Positions 56,768 to 64,000 of a stretch of 64,000 nucleotides of DNA are shown here, piece by piece. The notes under the pieces are model-generated. The model did not search any database, had not been told where the DNA came from, and worked only from the letters and a program-made list of their open reading frames with translations. Position 1 is the stretch's first letter. Every line of letters begins with the position of its first letter. The position numbers were made by a program, and so were the translations under genes. Location: assembly GCF_016863515.1 (NCBI RefSeq), contig NZ_BOPA01000003.1, positions 156,025 through 220,024 of the forward strand, read 5' to 3'. The stretch comes from Micromonospora gifhornensis (lineage in GTDB: Bacteria > Actinomycetota > Actinomycetes > Mycobacteriales > Micromonosporaceae).

Positions 56768-57608
56768 GACCGTGCAGAAGCCGACCGTTCCTGAGCAGGC
56801 CGGCGCCCCGGCGGTGGAGTCCACCGCCAAACGGGAGCCGCTGCTGGAGGTTGACCACGTCACGCTGCGCTTCGGTGGCGTGGTGGCCCTCAACGACGTG
56901 AACTTCACCCTCTACAAGGGTGAGATTCTCGGTCTGATCGGCCCCAACGGTGCCGGCAAGACCACCTGCTTCAACGCGATGACCGGTATCTATCAGCCCT
57001 CCGAGGGTGAGATCCGGTTCCGTGGTGAGCGGATCACCGGCAAGAAGAAGCACCACATCACCAAGATGGGCATGGCGCGGACGTTCCAGAACATCCGCCT
57101 GTTCCCGGAGATGACCGCGCTGGAGAACATCCAGGTCGGCGCGGACGCGCACCACAAGACCAGCGTGCTGTCCGCGCTGTTCCGGCTGCCCCGGCACCGC
57201 CGGGAGGAGCGCGACGGGCTGGAGAAGGCCGAGCGGCTGCTGGAGTTCGTCGGCATCCCGCACCGGATGCACGACGCCGCCCGCAACCTGTCGTACGGCG
57301 AGCAGCGCCGGCTGGAGATCGCCCGGGCGCTGGCCACCGACCCGGTACTGCTCTGCCTGGACGAGCCGGCTGCCGGCTTCAACCCGGCCGAGAAGGAGGA
57401 GCTGCTCCAGCTCATCCGCAAGATCCGGGACCAGGGCATCACCGTGCTGCTCATCGAGCACGACATGCGTCTGGTCATGGGTGTGACCGACCGGATCGTG
57501 GTGCTGGAGTTCGGAAAGAAGATCGCAGATGGGCTCCCCGCCGAGGTGCGTGAGGATCACCGGGTGATCGCGGCTTACCTGGGGGTGCCGGATGACGACG
57601 CTGCTTGA
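56760..57608 (+). CDS. livG: Branched-chain amino acid ABC transporter ATPase
   Basis: 282 residues. Walker A GPNGAGKTT, signature LSYGEQRRLEIARAL, Walker B LLCLDEPAAG and switch His in IEHD: an active ABC ATPase of LivG type. GTG start overlaps livM by eight bases after a near-perfect ribosome site (AAGGAGG). The end overlaps livF by 17 bases. Confidence 0.95.
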   Translation: MGETVQKPTVPEQAGAPAVESTAKREPLLEVDHVTLRFGGVVALNDVNFTLYKGEILGLIGPNGAGKTTCFNAMTGIYQPSEGEIRFRGERITGKKKHHITKMGMARTFQNIRLFPEMTALENIQVGADAHHKTSVLSALFRLPRHRREERDGLEKAERLLEFVGIPHRMHDAARNLSYGEQRRLEIARALATDPVLLCLDEPAAGFNPAEKEELLQLIRKIRDQGITVLLIEHDMRLVMGVTDRIVVLEFGKKIADGLPAEVREDHRVIAAYLGVPDDDAA

Positions 57609-58308
57609 GATCGAGGACGTCAGTCTGCTCTACGGGCGGATCAAGGCGCTGCACGGCATCAGCCTGACCGTCAACGAGGGTGAGATCGTGGCCCTGATCG
57701 GCGCCAACGGCGCCGGCAAGTCCACCACGATGCGGGCCATCTCCGGCATCCGGCCGATCGCCTCCGGGCGGATCGTGTTCAACGGTGAGGACATCAGCAA
57801 GCTCCGGGCCGACCTGCGGGTACGGCGTGGGCTGTGCCAGGCGCCCGAGGGTCGGGGCATCTTCCCCGGCATGACGGTGATGGAGAACCTGGACATGGGT
57901 GCCTACACCCGGCGGGACCGCGCCGAGGTGGCCAAGGACCTGGCGAAGGTGCTGGAGCTGTTCCCCCGGCTGGCCGAGCGGCGCAAGCAGGTCGGTGGCA
58001 CGCTCTCCGGCGGTGAGCAGCAGATGCTGGCGGTGGGTCGGGCGTTGATGAGCCGGCCCAAGCTGCTGCTGCTCGACGAGCCGTCGATGGGTCTGGCGCC
58101 GATGCTGATCCAGCAGATCTTCAGCATCATCACGGAGATCAACCAGCAGGGCACCACGATCCTGCTGGTGGAGCAGAACGCACAGCAGGCTCTGGCCCGG
58201 GCGCACCGCGCGTACGTGCTGGAGACCGGCCGGATCGTCAAGGAAGGCAGTGGCGCCGACCTGCTGCACGACCCGGCCGTCAAAGAGGCCTACCTCGGCG
58301 TGGCCTGA
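57592..58308 (+). CDS. livF: Branched-chain amino acid ABC transporter ATPase
   Basis: 238 residues. Walker A GANGAGKST, signature LSGGEQQMLAVGRAL, Walker B LLLLDEPSMGLAP. Partner of LivG in a heterodimeric motor. It lies 33 bases before a second ABC system, which is probably on the same transcript. Confidence 0.95.
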   Translation: MTTLLEIEDVSLLYGRIKALHGISLTVNEGEIVALIGANGAGKSTTMRAISGIRPIASGRIVFNGEDISKLRADLRVRRGLCQAPEGRGIFPGMTVMENLDMGAYTRRDRAEVAKDLAKVLELFPRLAERRKQVGGTLSGGEQQMLAVGRALMSRPKLLLLDEPSMGLAPMLIQQIFSIITEINQQGTTILLVEQNAQQALARAHRAYVLETGRIVKEGSGADLLHDPAVKEAYLGVA

Positions 58309-58341
58309 ACGGGCGTCACCCCTCTTCGCAAGGAGTACGAC

Positions 58342-59253
58342 ATGTTCAACCTCAAGGGTCGTCGCCGGGCCGTCATCGGTGTCGCCGGTGCGGCGCTGCT
58401 CACCCTCTCGATGGCGGCCTGCGGCGAGCAGGAGAGCGCTGACGAGCCCGGTGCCGGTCCGTCGGTGAGCGCGGCGCCGGACAACGATCTCGCCGCCAAG
58501 GTGCCCGACGCGATCAAGGCCGACGGCGTGATCAAGGTCGGCACCGACGCGACGTACGCCCCGGCGGAGTTCCTGGACACCGACGGCAGCACCGTGATCG
58601 GCTTCGACGTGGAGCTGTTCAACGCGGTGGCGCAGAAGCTCGGCCTGAAGGCGGAGTACGAGTCGGCGCCGTTCGACGCGATCCTGCCGGCTGTGCAGTC
58701 CGGCAAGTACGAGATCGGTGTCTCCTCGTTCACCATCAACGCCGAGCGGTTGCAGTCGGTGAACATGGTGAGCTACTTCTCCGCCGGCACCCAGTGGGCC
58801 ACCAAGACCGGTAACCCGGCCCAGGTGGACCCGGACAACGCCTGCGGCAAGAAGATCGCCGTGCAGGTCGGCACCGTGCAGCTCGACGACATCACCGCCC
58901 GGTCGAAGGCGTGCACCGACGCCGGCAAGCCGGAGATCACCATCGATCAGTACCAGGCGCAGAGCGACGCGACGGCCGCCGTGGTCAGCGGCAAGAACGA
59001 CGCCATGCTGGCCGACTCCCCGGTCGGCGCGTACGCGGTGAAGCAGAGCAACGGCCAGCTGGAGGTGCTCGGCGACATCTACGAGTCGGCGCCGTACGGC
59101 TACGCGGTCCCCAAGGACCAGACCGCGTTCGCCGAGGTGCTGAAGGAGGCCGTGCAGGCGGTCATCGCCGACGGCAGCTACAAGGCGGCGCTGGAGAAGT
59201 GGGGCGTCGAGGGTGGGGCCATCACCACGTCGGAACTGAACCCCGCCAGCTGA
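58342..59253 (+). CDS. Polar amino acid ABC transporter, substrate-binding lipoprotein
   Basis: 303 residues. Lipobox SMAAC puts the lipid on Cys27. The mature part is a type II periplasmic-binding fold (SBP_bac_3): IKVGTDATYAPAEF, GFDVELFNAVAQKLG, and the AVVSGKNDAMLADSP hinge region. It binds an amino acid such as glutamine, glutamate, arginine or cystine. ATG with AAGGAG eight bases upstream. Confidence 0.92.
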   Translation: MFNLKGRRRAVIGVAGAALLTLSMAACGEQESADEPGAGPSVSAAPDNDLAAKVPDAIKADGVIKVGTDATYAPAEFLDTDGSTVIGFDVELFNAVAQKLGLKAEYESAPFDAILPAVQSGKYEIGVSSFTINAERLQSVNMVSYFSAGTQWATKTGNPAQVDPDNACGKKIAVQVGTVQLDDITARSKACTDAGKPEITIDQYQAQSDATAAVVSGKNDAMLADSPVGAYAVKQSNGQLEVLGDIYESAPYGYAVPKDQTAFAEVLKEAVQAVIADGSYKAALEKWGVEGGAITTSELNPAS

Positions 59254-59254
59254 C

Positions 59255-60235
59255 ATGTCACTCGACACCGATTCACCCGAACGGGCACGGCCGGAACCCA
59301 TCCAGGCCGTGCCCGTGCGGCATCCCGGGCGGTGGGTAGCCGTCGCCGTGATCGGGGTGCTGGTGGCCATGTTCGTGCACCTGCTGGTGACGAACGAGGC
59401 GTTCAACTGGTCGTTCATGGTCGACAACATGTTCCGGCCGCCGATCATGGCTGGTGTCCGCGGCAGCATCGCGCTGCTGGTGACGTCCATGCTGATCGGC
59501 ATCGTGCTGGGCATCCTCCTCGCGATCATGCGACTGTCGGGAAACCCGATCCTGCGCGGCGTCGCGTGGGCGTACACCTGGTTCTTCCGCGCGGTGCCCC
59601 GGCTGGTGCTGGCGATCCTCTTCGGCAACCTGGGCATGCTGTGGTCCCGGATCGAGTTCGGATTGCCCTTCGATCGGCAGATCGGCGCGCTGTTCGGGGT
59701 GCAGGACTTCGAGGCGCGGCTGTTCGGCTTCTCGGCGACGGACCTGCTCACCGGCTTCGTCGCCGGCATGCTGGCGCTCGGCCTGTCCGAGGCCGCGTAC
59801 ATGGCGGAGATCGTCCGGGCCGGCATCCAGTCGGTCGACGAGGGACAGACCGAAGCGGCCCAGGCGCTGGGCATGACCCAGGGGCAGATCCTGCGCCGGA
59901 TCGTGCTGCCGCAGGCCATGCGGGTGATCGTCCCGCCGACCGGCAACGAGACCATCGCGATGCTCAAGGACACCTCGCTGGTGGCCTTCGTGCCGGTCTC
60001 CACCGAACTGTTCTTCCAGATCAGAGCCGTCGGTAGCCGGACCTTCCAGGTCTTCCCGATGCTTGTCGCGGCGACCATCTGGTATCTGCTGTTGAGCAGT
60101 GTGCTGCTCGTCGGGCAGTACTACCTGGAGCGGCACTTCGCCAGAGGCAGCGGTCGTGCCGGTCAGGCCAGGGCCCGGCTGCGCGGCATGGCGGTCGGTG
60201 GCGGCGGCGCCGCCGGAGGGGCAGGGGGCGTATGA
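59255..60235 (+). CDS. Polar amino acid ABC transporter permease
   Basis: 326 residues. A single His/Glu/Gln-type permease with the EAA loop [20 protein letters not shown] near 210. There is one permease only, so it should act as a homodimer. The Gly/Ala-rich C-terminal tail ([17 protein letters not shown]) is unusual. ATG one base after the upstream stop; the stop overlaps the ATPase ATG. Confidence 0.93.
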   Translation: MSLDTDSPERARPEPIQAVPVRHPGRWVAVAVIGVLVAMFVHLLVTNEAFNWSFMVDNMFRPPIMAGVRGSIALLVTSMLIGIVLGILLAIMRLSGNPILRGVAWAYTWFFRAVPRLVLAILFGNLGMLWSRIEFGLPFDRQIGALFGVQDFEARLFGFSATDLLTGFVAGMLALGLSEAAYMAEIVRAGIQSVDEGQTEAAQALGMTQGQILRRIVLPQAMRVIVPPTGNETIAMLKDTSLVAFVPVSTELFFQIRAVGSRTFQVFPMLVAATIWYLLLSSVLLVGQYYLERHFARGSGRAGQARARLRGMAVGGGGAAGGAGGV

Positions 60236-61044
60236 CGCAGGCGAGCGTGCCGGCCCAGGCCGGTGTCCCGGCTCAGGCCGGGGCCGGGCCGATGGTACGA
60301 GCCGAACAGGTGCACAAGTCGTTCGGCTCGATCGAGGTGCTCAAGGGCATCGACCTCGAGGTACGCGCCGGGGAGGTGTGCTGCCTGCTCGGGCCCTCCG
60401 GCTCGGGCAAGTCGACCTTCCTGCGCTGCATCAACCACCTGGAGAAGATCAACGCCGGGCGGATCTGGGTGGACGGCGACCTGATCGGCTACCGGGAGCG
60501 CGGCGGCAAGCTGCACGAGATGCGGGAGAAGGAGGTCGCCGCCCAGCGCCAGGCCATCGGCATGGTGTTCCAGCGGTTCAACCTCTTCCCGCACAAGACC
60601 GCCCTGGAGAACGTCACCGAGGCACCCCTGCTGGTGCGCAGGGAGAAGCGGGCCGAGGTCCGCGACCGGGCGGTGGCGCTGCTGGAACGGGTCGGTCTGG
60701 GTGACAAGATGAGCAACTACCCGAGCCAGCTCTCCGGTGGTCAGCAGCAGCGGGTGGCCATCGCCCGAGCCCTGGCCATGCAGCCCAAGCTGATGCTCTT
60801 CGACGAGCCGACCAGCGCGCTGGACCCGGAGCTGGTCGGTGAGGTCCTCGACGTGATGAAGGACCTGGCCCGCGACGGCATGACGATGATCGTGGTCACC
60901 CACGAGATCGGCTTCGCCCGCGAGGTCGGCGACTCCCTGGTCTTCATCGACGGCGGCGTGGTGGTCGAGCACGGCAACCCCCGCGAGGTGATCGCCAACC
61001 CGCAACACGACCGCACCAAGGCATTCCTGGCCAAGGTGCTCTGA
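60232..61044 (+). CDS. Polar amino acid ABC transporter ATPase (GlnQ/HisP type)
   Basis: 270 residues. Walker [10 protein letters not shown], signature [15 protein letters not shown], Walker [15 protein letters not shown], switch His in VVTHE. Extra N-terminal stretch of about 20 Ala/Gln/Pro-rich residues. Last gene of the operon before a strong hairpin. Confidence 0.95.
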   Translation: MTQASVPAQAGVPAQAGAGPMVRAEQVHKSFGSIEVLKGIDLEVRAGEVCCLLGPSGSGKSTFLRCINHLEKINAGRIWVDGDLIGYRERGGKLHEMREKEVAAQRQAIGMVFQRFNLFPHKTALENVTEAPLLVRREKRAEVRDRAVALLERVGLGDKMSNYPSQLSGGQQQRVAIARALAMQPKLMLFDEPTSALDPELVGEVLDVMKDLARDGMTMIVVTHEIGFAREVGDSLVFIDGGVVVEHGNPREVIANPQHDRTKAFLAKVL

Positions 61045-61057
61045 CCTGCCCTGCGTC

Positions 61058-61101
61058 GATCGTGGGGTTGGCGGCAGTTCATTGCCGCCGACCCCAGGAT
61101 C
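61058..61101 (+). terminator. Hairpin terminator of the ABC operon
   Basis: A 19-base stem with 17 pairs counting one G-U (GATCGTGGGGTTGGCGGCA) and a six-base loop. Its outer GATC ends recall the intergenic palindrome family. Confidence 0.75.
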
Positions 61102-61152
61102 AGCGGATGAGGGTGCCGCGAGGCGGCGGCGGGAGTTGTCGGCGGGACGGGC

Positions 61153-61158
61153 TAGAGT
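61153..61158 (+). promoter_or_regulatory. -10 hexamer of polA, leaderless type
   Basis: TAGAGT, seven bases before GTG 61166; no ribosome site. It lies inside a longer open frame, so the upstream start at 61082 is unlikely. Confidence 0.55.
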
Positions 61159-61165
61159 CGCCACC

Positions 61166-63865
61166 GTGACAGCTACGACGCCGCGCCTGCTCCTCGTCGA
61201 CGGACACTCCCTGGCATACCGGGCATTCTTCGCCCTGCCTGTGGAGAACTTCTCCACCACGACGGGGCAGCCGACAAACGCGGTCTACGGCTTCACCTCG
61301 ATGCTGATCAACGTGTTGCGCGACGAGCGGCCGACCCACATCGTCGTCGCCTTCGACGTGTCCCGCCGCTCCTTCCGCACCGAGAAGTACGCGGAGTACA
61401 AGGCCGGCCGCAGCGAGACCCCGGCGGACTTCAAGGGCCAGGTCAGCCTGGTCAAGGAGGTCCTCGCGGCGTTGCGGGTGCCGGTGGTCGAGAAGGAGGG
61501 CTACGAGGCCGACGACATCATCGCCACCCTGGCCTGCCAGGCCCGCGACCAGGGGATGCCGGTGCTGATCTCCACCGGTGACCGGGACGCCTTCCAGCTC
61601 GTCGACGAGCAGATCACCGTGCTCTATCCGCGTAAGGGCGTCTCCGACCTGGCCCGGATGGATCCGGCCGCGGTCGAGGCGAAGTACGGCGTCGGCCCCG
61701 ACCGCTACCGGGATCTGGCCGCGCTGGTCGGCGAGACCAGCGACAACCTGCCCGGAGTGCCCGGCGTCGGCCCGAAGACCGCCGCCAAGTGGATCAACAC
61801 GTACGGCGGGGTGGACGGCATCATCGCCCGCGCCGACGAGATCAAGGGCAAGGCCGGCGACAGTCTGCGGGAACGACTCGCCGACGTGATCCGCAACTAC
61901 GAGATCAACCGCCTGATCGCCGACCTGGACCTGCCGATCCGCCCCGAGGACGCCCGCTGGCAGGGGTGGGACCGGGAAGCGGTGCACCAGGTCTTCGACA
62001 CCCTCCAGTTCCGCATCCTGCGCGACCGCCTCTACCAGTACCTCGACGCGGTCGAGCCGGAGGCCGAGGCGGGCTTCGACCTGAGCGGCGAGGTGCTCGC
62101 CGCGCCCGGTGCGCTGACCGGCTGGCTGGAGACGCACGCGTCGCCGGGCACCCCGGTCGGGGTGGCGGTCAAGCTGGACACCGGCCCCAACCGGCGGCAC
62201 ACCGCCACCGTCACCGGCCTGGCCCTGGCCACCGCCGACGGCGCGGCGGCCTGGTTCGACCCGAGCACGCTCGACGAGCGCGACGAGGCGGCGCTGGCCG
62301 GCTGGCTGGCCGACGAGACCCGCCCCAAGGTGCTGCACGACAGCAAGCCTGCCGTGCTCGCCTTCGCCGCACACGGCTGGACGCTGGCCGGCATCACCCG
62401 GGACACCCAGATCGCGGCCTACCTGGCCCGCCCCGACCAGCGCTCCTACGATCTGACCGACCTGGCCCTGCGTTACCTGCACCGCGAGCTGCGGGTCGAC
62501 GCTCCCGACAACGGCCAACTCACCCTCGACGGGCTCGGCGGCGACGGCGAGGCCGAGCAGAACCTCATGCTGCACGCCCGGGCCACCCTCGACCTGGCCG
62601 AGGCGATCGACGCCGAACTGTCCCGCGACGGGGAGCAGTCCGCCCGGCTGATGGCCGGAGTGGAGCTGCCGCTGATGCGGGTCCTGGCGAACATGGAGCG
62701 CACCGGCATCGCCGCCGACACCGACTACCTCTCCGAGCTGGAGGCGCACTTCGCCGCCGAGGTGAAGGCCGCCGCGCAGGGGGCGTACGCGGTGATCGGC
62801 CGGGAGTTCAACCTCGGCTCCCCGAAGCAGCTCCAGGAGATCCTCTTCGGAGAGCTCGCCCTGCCGAAGACGAAGAAGATCAAGACCGGGTACACCACCG
62901 ACGCCGACGCCCTGCAGTGGCTCTACGCGCAGACCGAGCACCCGCTGCTGCACCACCTGCTGCGCCACCGGGACGTCGCCAAGCTCAAGTCGACAGTGGA
63001 CGGGCTGCTCAAGTCGGTCTCCGACGACGGGCGCATCCACACCACGTTCAACCAGACGGTCGCCGCCACCGGCCGGCTCTCCTCCACCGAACCGAACCTG
63101 CAGAACATCCCCATCCGCACCGAGGAGGGGCGGCGCATCCGCCGGGCGTTCGTGGTGGGGGAGGGCTACGAATGTCTGCTCACCGCCGACTACAGCCAGA
63201 TCGAGATGCGGATCATGGCGCACCTGTCCGGCGACGAGGCGCTCATCGAGGCGTTCAACTCCGGTGCCGACTTCCACGCCGCCACCGCCTCCTCCGTCTT
63301 CGCCGTGCCGGTGACCGAGGTCAGTCCGGACCAGCGGCGCAAGATCAAAGCAATGAACTACGGCCTGGCGTACGGGCTGAGCGCCTTCGGCCTGTCCCAG
63401 CAGCTCGGCATCACCGCCGAAGAGGCGCGCGGGCTGATGGAGAACTACTTCGCCGGCTTCGGTGGGGTCCGTGACTACCTGCACGAGGTGGTGGCGCGAG
63501 CCCGCCAGGACGGCTACACCTCCACCATCCTCGGCCGCCGCCGCTACCTGCCCGACCTGGTCAGCGACAACCGGCAGCGCCGCGAGATGGCCGAGCGGAT
63601 GGCCCTCAACGCCCCCATCCAGGGTTCCGCCGCCGACATCATCAAGGTCGCCATGCTGCACGTCGACACCGCGCTACGCGACGCCGGGCTGCGCTCCCGG
63701 ATGCTGCTTCAGGTGCACGACGAACTCGTCTTCGAGGTCGCCCCGGGGGAGCGGACCACGCTGGAGGAGTTGGTGCGGCGCGAGATGGGTGGGGCGTACC
63801 CGCTGTCGGTGCCGCTGGAGGTGTCGGTCGGCGAGGGCCGCGACTGGAACAGCGCCGACCACTGA
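61166..63865 (+). CDS. polA: DNA polymerase I
   Basis: Fills gaps and removes RNA primers in replication and repair. 899 residues: 5'-3' exonuclease (LLLVDGHSLAYRAFF at the start, EGYEADDIIATLA, STGDRDAFQL), a vestigial 3'-5' exonuclease region at about 310-480, and the polymerase with DYSQIEMRIMAHLSGD, the O-helix RRKIKAMNYGLAYG and the VHDELVFEV catalytic motif near the end. The Asp-x-Glu of an active proofreading site is not seen, as in other actinobacterial PolA. Start at GTG 61166, where the family N-terminus begins. Confidence 0.96.
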   Translation: MTATTPRLLLVDGHSLAYRAFFALPVENFSTTTGQPTNAVYGFTSMLINVLRDERPTHIVVAFDVSRRSFRTEKYAEYKAGRSETPADFKGQVSLVKEVLAALRVPVVEKEGYEADDIIATLACQARDQGMPVLISTGDRDAFQLVDEQITVLYPRKGVSDLARMDPAAVEAKYGVGPDRYRDLAALVGETSDNLPGVPGVGPKTAAKWINTYGGVDGIIARADEIKGKAGDSLRERLADVIRNYEINRLIADLDLPIRPEDARWQGWDREAVHQVFDTLQFRILRDRLYQYLDAVEPEAEAGFDLSGEVLAAPGALTGWLETHASPGTPVGVAVKLDTGPNRRHTATVTGLALATADGAAAWFDPSTLDERDEAALAGWLADETRPKVLHDSKPAVLAFAAHGWTLAGITRDTQIAAYLARPDQRSYDLTDLALRYLHRELRVDAPDNGQLTLDGLGGDGEAEQNLMLHARATLDLAEAIDAELSRDGEQSARLMAGVELPLMRVLANMERTGIAADTDYLSELEAHFAAEVKAAAQGAYAVIGREFNLGSPKQLQEILFGELALPKTKKIKTGYTTDADALQWLYAQTEHPLLHHLLRHRDVAKLKSTVDGLLKSVSDDGRIHTTFNQTVAATGRLSSTEPNLQNIPIRTEEGRRIRRAFVVGEGYECLLTADYSQIEMRIMAHLSGDEALIEAFNSGADFHAATASSVFAVPVTEVSPDQRRKIKAMNYGLAYGLSAFGLSQQLGITAEEARGLMENYFAGFGGVRDYLHEVVARARQDGYTSTILGRRRYLPDLVSDNRQRREMAERMALNAPIQGSAADIIKVAMLHVDTALRDAGLRSRMLLQVHDELVFEVAPGERTTLEELVRREMGGAYPLSVPLEVSVGEGRDWNSADH

Positions 63866-63944
63866 CCCGCCGGGGCCCGTGGCCCTTGCGGCCTCTCCCC
63901 TGGCCCTCGGCTCGGTTGCTGGCTTTAGCGGGGTGGGGGTTCGG

Positions 63945-64000
63945 GGGAGCCCGGCCCGCTCCGGGCGGTCAGGCTTGATCCCTGCGCGGGCCGGGCTCCC
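63945..64000. terminator. Inverted repeat at the window end
   Basis: A perfect 15-base-pair stem (GGGAGCCCGGCCCGC) around a 26-base loop, 80 bases after polA. It reaches the last base, so it may extend further. Probably the polA terminator. Confidence 0.65.

Noticed and set aside
57475..60078. An 867-codon minus-strand frame opposite the ABC genes
   Set aside because: It mirrors livF, the binding protein and permease; no motif and skewed composition.
61082..61165. Upstream start of polA at 61082
   Set aside because: The stretch overlaps the ABC operon terminator and the polA -10 box; the family N-terminus begins at GTG 61166.

Overview
The window is high-GC actinobacterial DNA, most likely from Micromonosporaceae (Micromonospora or a close relative). 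This is inferred from the codon bias, the frequent GTG and TTG starts, the WhiB-era style core genes, the DUF5753/DUF397 pair and the style of the intergenic repeats; no database search was possible. The backbone follows an order known from Mycobacterium tuberculosis Rv1606-Rv1629: hisI, trpE, a Trp-associated membrane protein, trpC, trpB, trpA, lgt, then pyk and tesB, then an ANTAR response regulator (PdtaR type), then polA. Lineage-specific material has been inserted between these core blocks.

Layout. 0-6.2 kb: end of histidine synthesis and the tryptophan genes. 6.4-10.2 kb: lgt, a flavin monooxygenase and a GNAT protein, separated by GATC-bordered palindromic repeats. 10.3-16.6 kb: gltBD glutamate synthase. 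16.8-22.2 kb: a secreted SGNH esterase, then a four-gene cluster with an FtsK/SpoIIIE-type ATPase, a proline-rich membrane protein and two small proteins, which could be a reduced type VII-like secretion system. 22.2-24.2 kb: a secreted subtilase and a membrane protein. 24.4-33.2 kb: an accessory island with a 1251-residue NACHT/STAND NTPase carrying C-terminal helical repeats (a bacterial NLR-like candidate defence protein), several broken genes, an IS110 remnant, and a DUF5753 regulator gene that is cut in two by an intact IS5-type element. 33.4-38.7 kb: secreted M14 carboxypeptidase, TerC, secreted lipase, aldo/keto reductase and a YCII protein. 39-44.8 kb: pyk-tesB, an Rrf2 regulator, a TSUP transporter and a group II PLP decarboxylase. 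45-50.4 kb: a secreted CBM2-rhamnogalacturonan lyase, a luciferase-like oxidoreductase, and a divergent Lrp regulator/trans-sulfuration enzyme pair. 50.4-51.3 kb: tRNA-Leu(CAA) with a LAGLIDADG-type ORF directly downstream on the same strand. 51.3-64 kb: PdtaR-type regulator, a lipoprotein, a complete liv ABC operon running into a second amino-acid ABC operon, and polA.

The core genes serve amino-acid synthesis and nitrogen assimilation (trp, glt, liv, polar amino-acid uptake), glycolysis and DNA repair. The accessory genes serve saprophytic secretion (esterase, subtilase, carboxypeptidase, lipase, pectin lyase) and probably genome defence. A recurring signal is a TANNNT -10 hexamer 6-8 bases before a GTG or ATG start, with no ribosome binding site, which predicts many leaderless mRNAs.
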